Assembly: GCF_964204645.1 (NCBI RefSeq)
Contig: NC_134026.1
Coordinates: 27,670,650-27,734,649 of the forward strand
Length of the DNA: 64,000 bases
From: Tubulanus polymorphus
Lineage: Eukaryota > Nemertea > Palaeonemertea > Tubulaniformes > Tubulanidae
Reading direction: 5' to 3'
Shown here: piece by piece, positions 39,702-50,013 of the stretch
Position numbering within the stretch: position 1 is the stretch's first letter
Layout: the number at the start of each line of letters is the position of its first letter
Translations under genes and position numbers: made by a program
The notes under the pieces: generated by a model
Seen by the model: the letters and a program-made list of their open reading frames with translations, nothing else
Databases searched by the model: none
What the model was told of the DNA's origin: nothing

Positions 39702-40876
39702 ACCAATCATGGAATGGTGATTTCAATCCAAGCAGCTTCAATGATTAAGGCTTAAAGCCGAGTTGAAATAAATTAAGATATATTTACAAAATCATTTCAT
39801 GATTTCTTTTGACAGATTTTGATTGCAGATCATTAATTGAAATGGCAGTGATATAGTTGTTCCTATTTTTCAAATAAAAACTAATATGTCTACTGACAAC
39901 ACAAGACCCTGAGCGCAATGTAGAGATAAGAAACCAATATGATGACTACAATTTTGGTACCAGTTTTTATGGCTTCAACACAATCTGTAATCCTTAATGG
40001 GATGGACAAAATCTTCACAGCCCTAACTGAGATTACACATGTGGCGTGATGAGGTATTCTGTGAGGACACAGAGTCTCTGAGATAAGAATAGGACACATA
40101 GTATTACCGATACAAATTACTAGAAACATTGAGATCAAACATTTAGTTTTATACAACAGCAGCTTGTATTGAAAGCCAGAGATTGTTCTAAACATTGTTG
40201 AAAAAAAACCGAAATGAAAGGATGTTAGATTATGTTTCGATTTCAAATGTCATGTCTTTTGAGAAAAATACTTTCTTTCCTAGAAAAAAAAGCTATTATG
40301 GCTGGTAAAGTTTTGATAGCATCGGAGTCTCGAACAATCTAGGCACAATGAGGCAATGCTCATTTGCATATCAATAGTACAATTAGACATATATCAATAA
40401 AATGTTTACACATGTACCATGTAATATGTATATAACTTGACACTTCTTTGTAATACACATGTATATTAAACGGACACATTTTTTACTGGAAAATGCTCAA
40501 AACAAATCAGAAAATCCCGATTTGAATCTGGAAAAATCTGCTTTACACATCACAGACAGTTATACAACAATATTCTCAGTAGTATATAATATATGTATGT
40601 CCCAACATTCATAATGAAAACTGAACAATATCAAGATTTCTTGACTAGATCTTCATTTAAATCATGTAGTCCATAGTCTGCTCAATTAAAATATAAACGA
40701 CTACGAAAACCCTTTTAGTTCATTTAAAAGTTGATCCTAATCACTTATAAAATTTGTTCAAACAATCTATCAAAAATTGTAGAAAGTTTTCATTTCAAAT
40801 CTATCTTACTATCTTTAAAAACACTTCGAGTAGCCTCACTCAATTACTGGCTTCATCCAATTAAAAAACAACGGCA

Positions 40877-40882
40877 TTTATT
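40877..40882 (-). terminator. Candidate polyadenylation signal of the metallopeptidase gene
   Basis: AATAAA on the minus strand about 265 bp after the stop codon at 41148. It is the nearest canonical signal downstream. Confidence 0.4.
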
Positions 40883-41147
40883 GGCTATTATTTACATCAA
40901 ATATGAGAATTTTCCTCCATGAATAAACAATCACATTCAAGTTTCAATGAAGCTGTACAAACTATCAAATTTCCATGCTTACAATAGGCTTGCAACGAGT
41001 ATTCTATCTTGCTGAAGGCAAAAGAGATTTGAAAAATATGGTCTGTTTTTGTCATAAGGAAAAAATTTGAAATTACACCTTCGACAATATACATAAATGT
41101 AGCGACAATACAGGATATGATCAGACACATGATATCGACAAATATTC

Positions 41148-43593
41148 TCACTCCGCTGTCAGTTCTGCAGTCTGCACCTTTTTCTTGATAACATTTCCGC
41201 GTTCATCCTCGGCAATTACAGAAACCATGAGCGCATTCTGTGACTTATTCTTAGCCTCTTCACCATCAATTCTGAAATATTTTGCCGATGCTGGACCACT
41301 GAATTCCCAGTGTCGTATAACAACACCCTCGGGTATACTTCGCAACTCAACAATGCGTAGACCATACAATGAAGTGACCATATTCCTACAAATGATTGAA
41401 AAAACTTGAAAATCTATGACTGCAAGTATTATTTTGATTTAGTAACACATCATTGAACATGAGACAAAATCACTTACTTGTTTATTTCCATTGGACGAGG
41501 AATTTTTGGACAATCTTCATAACAATTAAACCATCTATGAAAAACAAGCATACATCAATGATATATTTATGATATACAACCAGAGGATTAGTTCATAACA
41601 AATCGAACTTACTTATGATATCGAAGTAGAACAGCAGAAGATCGGAACCAATATGCCCCACCATCCGGACACTGTTGTTTGGGTTTGGATTTAATGCTTA
41701 TCGGCAGAGTTTCTGATGTATTTGGAAGTTTTGCTGGTAATACTCGAACCGGTGAATTCTGAACTGAAACTGGTTGACTTTGACTTTCAGCTAGAAATCG
41801 ATAGATAGAAAATCATTTTGAGAAACGAAATAAAGACAGATTACAATCCGTATCGAACGAGGATATCCAAGATCACTTACTAATGACAGAATGGTTATTA
41901 TGTTCCTCACAACAGCTATCATTAAGTGGTCTTGTCTCACTGCGTATACGGTTGTTACGAGTAGTATACTGACTGCTGGATAATAATTTACGAGTTTCTG
42001 TGCCGTCGTAATTACGTACAATCATCAACTGTCTACATTCTGGTTTAGTTCTTTGAAATGCAGGCTCTATCTGTATGAATACATCCACCGTGGTCGGAGC
42101 AGAATTATGTCGAACCCGAGGAATCTAACAAGAACATTGCGAATATTCATAACACGGATGGAAACTGGTAATTCATGACTAATAAGTGATTATACGCTAT
42201 ATCAAGCAATATCAAAGATCAATCTATTGCTATTCCATAAATAATCCAAACTTCTATCTACTTACCCGTTTATTAGTTGCTATAGGTTTTTGCTGTTTAA
42301 CTTGCACAGTTTTGTCAGTATTACTATGGTTATAGATGGAATATTTCTTTCCCTGAGTGTGTGGTTGAACAGTGAACACACGATATAGATCATCAAATCC
42401 CCGTGCCATTATCCCTGATGGTGTATGCCCAAGATCGAATGTGTGGCCCAGTTCGTGAAGACTTGCTCCCAATCCAGTGGAATAATTCGCCCAATAGTAC
42501 TGACTGAATATAGAATATTTACAAGTATCATCAGCATTGATTTAATCCTCCACAATAGGTATAAAAAGCAATCATACAAGCGATTTTGACCCAGGTCATC
42601 CGTTCACATTGATGCCGGCCTTGTTACAATAGATAGAAGAGTGCAGCTAAATTCACCAGTAATATCTTACCGGTATGCGCTGTCATCCATAAGTTGTGCT
42701 TTGTTGATTTTTTGACAGTCAGTTAACCTAGGTAAAACTTCATCTAGTGATTCAGCCCATGTGTGTAAATTACCAGTACCAAATAACGCAAGACCCCCTC
42801 CACCTAGCAACAAAAAATCGGTAAACACATAATCAATACTAGCAGCTATATCTAAATGGAAATTGGAGTTGTCACGGAATCCAAATTATTCACCTAAAGC
42901 AGTATGTCCTTTTGTGTGTTGAAGAATTTCAGCGTGTGTTTTAGGAATAAATCCCTCCTTTACACTGTATCTCGTGAATGACATAAATGCATACCATTTG
43001 CAATATTCTTTATTTGGCAAATTCGAAGACATGAATTCTCGCGCAAAATGTGTCCACAGTTCATTACCTGACATGGAATGAGCTTCGTTTAAAGTGAGTG
43101 ATGTTGTAAATATATAACAAATTGGTCGATGGTTTTGATCGGTTTCCAGTTGAAACGTGACGCGCCCGAGGGCTTGTTCGTTGATTTTCTCCGCAGTGAA
43201 TGTTTGTATTAGCTGCGCCCCGAGTGTAATTCGCCTTTGAGCGCTCTGTGGCGAGTTGTCCTGCGAATCTGGTGCCTGGAAACATCCCGGGTCATCCTTA
43301 CACCTGATGTATACCGGTCGTACAAAATATTTACACTTTGATATTTTATAGGTCAGCGTAATTTCTTCAGAAATGCCGAGACATGAAATAATGATAGTAT
43401 TTAACCCTGGGGTTAGTTGTACCAGCGCTTTGAATTGAGAATTTCTAACTGGCCAGGATAAAGTCTTTTGTAATGTAGTGTTGGTCACGTTTACATTGAT
43501 GACTCCATTTGAATTGAAAACTTTTCCAATAAGTAAAGGTAATGAGTAGTCTAATTCTTCCCCTGAGACCAAATTTGTTATCGATATCTTCAT
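41148..43593 (-). CDS. Metzincin-like putative zinc metallopeptidase, YIL108W family
   Basis: Exons 43593-42894, 42803-42671, 42503-42266, 42124-41881, 41790-41613, 41534-41478 and 41385-41148 join in phase (1,788 nt, 595 aa). The active site is HELGHTFDLGH at residues 294-304 (HExxHxxxxxH), followed by SGIMARGFDDL, whose Met may serve as a Met-turn. A Gly-rich GGGGLALFGTGNLHTW lies upstream. The C-terminal part has AYWFRSSAVLLRYHKWF and a final beta-rich domain. No signal peptide or TM segment is seen, so the enzyme is probably intracellular. I recognise the fungal/metazoan putative peptidase family (YIL108W-type, I believe Pfam Metallopep). Its substrate and role are unknown to me. ATG 43593 is chosen because an acceptor (ATTTCAG) lies 9 nt upstream. 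Confidence 0.85.
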
Positions 43594-43748
43594 TTTTTAT
43601 GCTGAAATTTAAAAAAAAATTGTTTATTATCTAGTCACACTTAACAAAATGGATGCATATTATGTGTAAAAAGGGATGGCCTACATAACGACAAAAAAAG
43701 AAGTTTCACTGAGAACCTTAGTGTCAGTGGTATATCGCTAACGGGTGG

Positions 43749-43797
43749 TTCACGCGAGCTCTTTAGTATAGGAAGTATACGGAGCTACGCGAACCGG
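43749..43797. repeat. Imperfect 49-bp palindrome upstream of the metallopeptidase gene
   Basis: Arms starting GGTTCACGCGAGCTC and ending GAGCTACGCGAACC pair with small offsets, and the middle contains GTATA and TATAC. It is about 150 bp upstream of the first coding ATG. Confidence 0.5.
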
Positions 43798-46516
43798 CCA
43801 TTGTCAGGACTGGGTGAACCAGAAGTTTGCAAATTTTGCTCTCGTATGCTACCAAGATTCATGATTGGCAAGAAGGAAGTGGCGTTGTCTTCTCCAAATC
43901 ATAGTCTTTTGGCTCATAAAGATTTGTTAGAGTTAAGACATTCAATTAACCTGACTGCTCCTCAAGACAAAAATCAGGAGAGGAGGATGAAGCCTTTTTC
44001 GAACGAAGATTAAGAAGGAAGTAAGTAATAGACTTGTTCGATGTTGTGATGATGATGGTTTTCAATTTCGAAAAATCACTCCACACTCTGCTTTTTGTAC
44101 ATCAAAAACACAGTTGCTTCATACAATTAGTCAACCCACTCACCCAAAACAAGTCGTTGTTTCCGTGTTAGCAAGAATAAATTGATCGTAATTCATGCCA
44201 GTTCATGATTTATTCTAAAAGTTGTTTTTATTTTGCATCAATAATCGACCACAACGCCATCTGGATATACACACAGTCCTCGCTTGCCAGTGTATAGCTG
44301 AAAGGCGTTGCTTCGAGTGCCTACACGTTCCACCTGCTGGTGGCTAACGATATGCTCTGCGATCTGTAATATAATTCTTTTGAATGTATTCATGGTATTT
44401 GACTTTCGAAATTAGGTGGTCCTGATGATATTAAATAATGAGCGTCTTAAGTTCATCCTTAATTAAACTCGGCCATGTTCATCTTCAAACCCAATGAAGA
44501 AGGTATGAACCATGCCGGTGGCCAGTATCGAAAGACCTCAAAACTTAGAAAGAAGTCGTTGTAACGAAACGCAGGTAACGAGTGAAATATATCCTCTCAA
44601 TAGAAAAAGAAGTTACTAAATAATATACTTTCAATACTTAAGAAAAAATCTATTTTACATGACACTCCAATACATAAGTAATATGTACAAAACGGGAAGT
44701 ACACACAAGATACAATATAATATTAGTAATACAAAGAACAAAAATTTATATATCTAATGCAAGAATGTCTTCTTAATTATTTACAATATATCATATTTTA
44801 GTTTGGGTGTAGCACAGTCTAAGTGCATTCTATGCACCGGTAGTATGTACTTCATTAAATCAGATCATTTCTAATATTCGTTCATTATCTTTTAATGTAG
44901 AAACTCTGTTTAACATACGTCTAGAGGCTAATGTCTGAAAATACCAGGGGGAGGTTCCATGTACTAAGTCGAACCTGCGGGTTAGAGTAAACTGGCAGTG
45001 ATGAAGCCTAAAACTGTTTTTCATAGTAATTAGTAATAAAGTATGTGAACTCGAGGAGACAGTGATTCATTGGCTAGTTAGATACACGAATATTATATAC
45101 AATATCAATGATTTATAATTTAGTAAATTCTATGACCAGAGGGCAACATTAATTCAGGTTTTAGAAATGGATAGTGTGTTTAAAGTTTGTACAAAATTGA
45201 TGGTCTCTTAATGTCCCGCATAACAAGTGAACACAAATTAGAATTAAATGAACCACTAACATATTTTACATTAAATGCAAGGGATACGTTTTGTATTTCT
45301 AGAGGATACAGGTTATTTCAGCCTAATCAATATTCGACATTTTTAGAGCTGAATCCAGGGCAGATCGAGCCTCATTTCCTGAGTACCGCTCAGTCCATAT
45401 CACAGCACCCCAGACAGGGGTGCGGGTTCTAACACCCAGAAAATGTTACCACCTCCAGATGCAATCAGAGTATTTGTGCCGGATATCAATTTTCCATACA
45501 TCCGAAATGATTGGATCCAATTATATTTGAGCTTCGTTCATCCATAAGTACCGCACGCGGTAATGGCAGTAGGCAGCGATCGGCCCCTGTGAATATCCCA
45601 TATATTAGATCAAAACTCATCATACAAAGCTTGTAAGTACCTGAGTATGTTTTACAGAAATATATCTAGTTTCTTGATCTCTCTCATTTAATTCAATTCC
45701 GTTATTCTTTTAGTTTGAGAATTCATTTCGAGTTACCATAATTCTGTTAGTAGTTTAGTGGTTAAACAACAGAAAAATTACGACATGTCATGTTTAATTG
45801 ACAATTGCTCATGACATTGAATACAGGTACAAATACAATAGCGATTGTAACAAGATATTTCTACACACAAAGATATATTTTGGCAACAAAGGGCAAGCAA
45901 AATTTCATGACTACTGTATGGGTCTATGTTCAAACTAGTCTAATGGGGACAATCAATCCAATTTAGCAATTCAATATTTCACTAGATTAAATCAACTAAA
46001 TGGAATTCAAGCATTTATTGAACTTTGTTATATGACCGCCAGACTTATTCAGAATGGTCAATAACTTGTGAAATACTGAGCACAGATTGTAAAAGCTCGC
46101 CCCGTGTGCACAAACAAAATACCATCATAGATTGATGCATTTTAAAGCGAAACTCAATATAATTGAAAATCAACCACAGAATCGAACATACATGTCAACA
46201 TACATATGATTTTAGAACATGAACATTTTGTGATAAATTTAATATTGAATTATCAACGGATGTGTGATAATCATCACTTCACAACAAATACGCTAAGTTC
46301 CACTCCACGGATAAGCAATCTTTGGAACACCAATTACTTTCTAATTATGATTCATTGTTATCAAAAGAATATGAATCTAAGTAATTATGGAGTGGTATCT
46401 GATGATTCGTTTGACTTCAAATCTATGCTACTTGTTTCTATTGTATTGGCAATGATTATGAAAAGAAATTATATTTTAGCAGCTCGATGATCACATATTC
46501 TTCCATTATTAGCACA

Positions 46517-46522
46517 TTTATT
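46517..46522 (-). terminator. AKAP1: Candidate polyadenylation signal of AKAP1
   Basis: Minus-strand AATAAA about 30 bp after the AKAP1 stop. A second one at 46014-46019 would give a longer UTR. Confidence 0.35.
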
Positions 46523-46550
46523 TTTCATAATCCAAAATCTATTTGTTGAT

Positions 46551-49157
46551 TTAAGTTTGATGTTCCATCCATCGACAGACTCCCCTCAGGACTAGTTCTC
46601 GATTAATTAAGAATGCCTAAAATCAAGAATAAGCACATTAGACATTGTTGTAAAGGCAATTTTGATATCGAATTGATTTGACATGGAACTAAACATACCA
46701 CATTTCCTTGAACTTGATAAAGATTGATATATGGTACATTGGTTTCAGCATCATGTGCTACAATCTGAGCCTGCAGTAACTGGCCTTGAGTCAACTCTTC
46801 AAGTACAGCTCCAGCTTCTTCTGAGTAATCTTCTTCACCTAGAAAACAAATAATGTTATTTAATGCACGAATTCCAAGTTAGTGAAACTTTCTTCAACTA
46901 ATACCTCTACAAACCTTCTAAGGGAGCCACATTTGCCATGTAACATTCAGTAGCCTGGAAAGGCACAGTCATGAAATCACCTCTGTAATGTACAAAAAGA
47001 AGAATAATACGGATTCACGATTTTTTAAATGATTTATTTTCTCACATTTCTGAAGAACTCACCGGATCTGTTTCAAGGATGAACAACTAATTCGTGCATA
47101 CCCTCCATAATCCACGAATTTAACATCGCACTCATCTGATTCTTCCATATAGCTGACTACCTGACCTCGATACCAGCCATCCATTATTGGAGCAGCACAA
47201 ATAACACCGCCTAGGAAGATATAAATTCGAATAAGGTATAGGCATCAGATAAAATATCTTGAAAGCTGGCAACTAAACATGATGAATTGTTTAAGTACCT
47301 TCAATTGGTTTGGGTAACTCTGGAACTGAGAAGTCTTCCGTATAACAGGTGTACATACACTGTACAAGTCGATCCATCGTTGGATATGTAGGATGTGTTG
47401 GTTGTTGTATGAATAGTTGACCAGCACTCACAATGCTTGATACAATCACGTCACAATTGACAGCTTCAGGGAGGTTTAACTGAAGAAATGAATATCTGAA
47501 TTCAATCAAAAATCCAATAACATCAAATGCAGTAAACGCATGCAGTGCTGCCAACCTGTGAAAAGTGCTATCAGTATCAAATTGAATTTATTTAGTAACA
47601 TTTCAATGAAATATGGAACAAAACGTTCAAATTAATCAGTAATCAACAGTAAGACCCTCAGCAGTAACATCTTTCATATTTCTGTATGCATCAAACAAAT
47701 CAAATCAGTATTTCTCATAAGATAGTAACGAATACTGAAAATCAGGAACAGTTTGCTGCAGCTCTGTGCATGTCACAACGACCAAACATACCTGCATTAA
47801 TTCAGGTGATAACATCGGACTGGCAGGTGGGGCTGCATTAATTTGACGATAGTCAATCCCGGGGAATTTTCTCTGCGGGAATTTTCTTTTGATAATGACC
47901 AACGCTGCTTGAATCTGACTTTCTGTTCCTGTAAAATTGATCGAAAATTGATATATGAAAACAAATTGGCTTCCTTCCAATTGCTTTTAAAAAGTCCAAT
48001 TCTAATTTCAATATAGGCTACCTTCAATCGAACAAATCTGTGTATCTCTACTGTAAATGTTGCGCAACAATGCGATACTAGCTCCCGATTCTTCTCTGAT
48101 ACCGTTCACAGTTCTACCACGTCGTCCAACGAGCATCGCGCAAAGATCACTCGGAAATGTGAATTGGTACACTTGGATATCTTCCGCATTATTGACAACA
48201 TCCATGACACTTCCACCTTTACCACTATCGTTTGAGCCCTAAAATCACCAGCACAGTACATTAGAACTTTCTAACAACGATTCATAAATTATGAACCTAA
48301 ACTTTCATAGTTTTGCTCCCTGACAATTTAAGCTGTTTTCCCTGCTTTTATAAACTAAGATCCCAATTAATTATTTACACAGTCAAAATACGTAACCCTA
48401 GTGAAAACTGTTACAAATTTCAACGACTGTCCCCCGATCCAGGTCACCGGCCATCATGTGAATACATAATTAACTCTTTACTCACATCAGAGGATATTGA
48501 TTCAGCGCTAGATTTTTCTTTGCGAGGACTCAATACTTCTTGTCCAGTCTCGCCTAACGGTATGCTATTGGGTCGCATTAGTTTCTTTGGTTCATTATCG
48601 GACGTTGATTCAATTTCATGTTCTATGTCATGCGAGTCAGTTTCATCTGCGGTGGTCTGTTTTGTTTCTTCGGCCTTTTCGATTTCATCCGACCAGCTGT
48701 TGTTATGTTGATCATTATTAATATCAATGTCACTAATACAGTCACACGACTCCTTACAACTCAGTTCATTGTTTATTGATTCAGTTATATTGACAGTTGG
48801 CTCAGAACCAACTGCATTTACTGTTTGATCTGTTATAATTAGTTCTTCGCAAACTTCCTCCACTACTGGGGACACTTCAACCGGGTCGCTCAAATCCTCT
48901 TTAGGATATAAATCATTTTTAACAATATTTTCAACAGATAATTCCTCGATTACATCCGCTGGGGAAACATTTACAGGCAATTCATTTGATGAATTATTTT
49001 CATTCTCACTGATAGTAATATCTTGAACTCTTTGAGTGATATCCGATTCATTATTTCCATTATTTGTTTTTTTACGCCTCCAAATGAGATAACCAACTAC
49101 TGCTACTACAGTCGGTACAAATAATGTAACAATAGTCCGTAATGATGACATTTTCAT
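46551..49157 (-). CDS. AKAP1: AKAP1, mitochondrial A-kinase anchor protein with KH and Tudor domains
   Basis: Exons 49157-48486, 48238-48022, 47928-47792, 47479-47299, 47210-47063, 46982-46915, 46838-46699 and 46616-46551 join in phase to 542 aa. Residues 9-26 are a hydrophobic anchor followed by RRKK, as in mitochondrial-outer-membrane AKAP1. An acidic disordered region follows. The KH domain (about 245-318) has the GRRG loop. QQPTHPTYPTMDRL leads into the Tudor domain (about 403-475, with FVDYGGYARI). The end, FLINRELVLRGVCRWMEHQ, matches the vertebrate INRTLVERGFAQWV. AKAP1 tethers PKA, and in some species phosphatases, mRNAs and translation factors, to mitochondria. TDRKH was considered, but one KH and this C terminus favour AKAP1. 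A candidate RII-binding helix is at residues 68-83. Confidence 0.92.
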
Positions 49158-49190
49158 TTATCGATCGACGTCCCTGATGCCATATAAAAC
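49154..49190 (-). promoter_or_regulatory. AKAP1: AKAP1 5' UTR segment with a uORF overlapping the start codon
   Basis: A TTTTAG acceptor opens the exon at 49190. The first ATG, at 49183, starts a nine-codon uORF (MASGTSIDK) whose TGA overlaps the main ATG as ATGA. A second in-frame Met is at codon 3 of the main frame. This geometry could allow reinitiation or limit translation. Confidence 0.55.
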
Positions 49191-50001
49191 CTAAAATTAA
49201 ATACGAATACAATAATTAACAAGAACCAAATACATAATTTGGACTTCATGCATCTGTGATTAATAATAATATGTGAGTCATACACTGTCCACCATACTAT
49301 ACAGCACAGCTACTACTGGTAAAGCCCCCCAGTAACGCCTGGCTGGCCCTGACAGCAGAGTCGCAAATTACCAGGATGGAACAGTAATGTTTCATTTAAT
49401 GCATACAGCAATTGTCTTTGTAAAGTCAATGACAAAATTAAACGATTATCAATTACATAATTACGTAGAAAACAATAAAATCAATCAAATCCAATGTGGC
49501 GAAAATCAAAACAAAATGTGGTTTTTGGATGTGGATTTAAGTACCTTTTTGGAAGGGTTTCCACTCGAGTGACCGTTCTTTATAAACTGTGTAATCTACC
49601 ACACTACGTGCGATTGGTTTTTAAGTTGTGCAATGTTTTTGAAACGTACATGAACGCGTTTTATTTGGTAAATTCCGCACCTTCGACTGAACACACGTGT
49701 TTCACCATCAACCAACACCGCCACCTGGTGCACGATAACGCGCTTCATTTGAAAAACTGACTCCAGTGACTGACAGAGTCTTTGGTTTTTGGACATTCGC
49801 TGTAAGTCTTATGTTAAACGTATTCACAAATGTGAACCCTGCATGATGTTAGATTTTAGTAACACCTGAAGCGTATTTTGGGCTTTATATAGAGCAACCT
49901 ATGTATCCTAGCTAGTAAAAAACCTCGCTTGCCAGGGGCATGTGCCGTGGTCCTTGGAAGAAACTAACTAACATTAACATAAACATTAAAATTTTTTTCA
50001 G
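49191..50001. promoter_or_regulatory. Bidirectional promoter region between AKAP1 (minus) and SPICE1 (plus)
   Basis: The two genes are head-to-head with 856 bp between start codons, and both first coding exons begin at acceptors. Candidate non-coding first exons end at a minus-strand donor (AAAAAG then GTACTT, exon edge 49545) for AKAP1 and a plus-strand donor (CATTCGCT then GTAAGT, exon edge 49801) for SPICE1. Between them is the palindromic E-box ACACGTGT (49693-49700) and locally raised CpG content (49650-49745). Confidence 0.5.
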
Positions 50002-50013
50002 AAAAAAAAGAAA

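Larger units (their letters stand above)
31282..41147. other. About 9.9 kb without coding sequence upstream of the MYT1-family gene
   Basis: Open frames are short and show no recognisable protein. The gene's 5' UTR exon or exons and promoter must lie here or further right, because the first coding exon begins with an acceptor. Notable items are a hAT-like relic (31439-31704), a perfect CRE palindrome (33139-33146), a CG-richer patch around 34900-34985, clusters of the AGGCCT motif (34020-38387), and an 18-bp tandem duplication (39666-39701). A minus-strand AATAAA at 40877-40882 probably serves the metallopeptidase gene. Confidence 0.6.
43602..46550. other. Intergenic region between the metallopeptidase gene and AKAP1
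   Basis: The 5' exon and promoter of the metallopeptidase gene should lie here, since its first coding exon starts at an acceptor. A 49-bp imperfect palindrome is at 43749-43797. An orphan open frame at 43801-44013 is slightly GC-richer than its surroundings but unrecognised. AKAP1 3' UTR signals lie at 46517-46522 and 46014-46019. Otherwise I see nothing. Confidence 0.5.

Noticed and set aside
43801-44013. 70-codon plus-strand open frame upstream of the metallopeptidase gene, with a CKFC motif
   Set aside because: It starts with TTG, has no recognisable family and no matching flanking exons. It is slightly GC-rich and might be a decayed element, but the evidence is too weak.
44230-44310. 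Candidate last exon of AKAP1 (ends VVVDY then stop on the minus strand)
   Set aside because: The exon at 46616-46551 matches the AKAP1 C terminus, follows in phase and is much closer.
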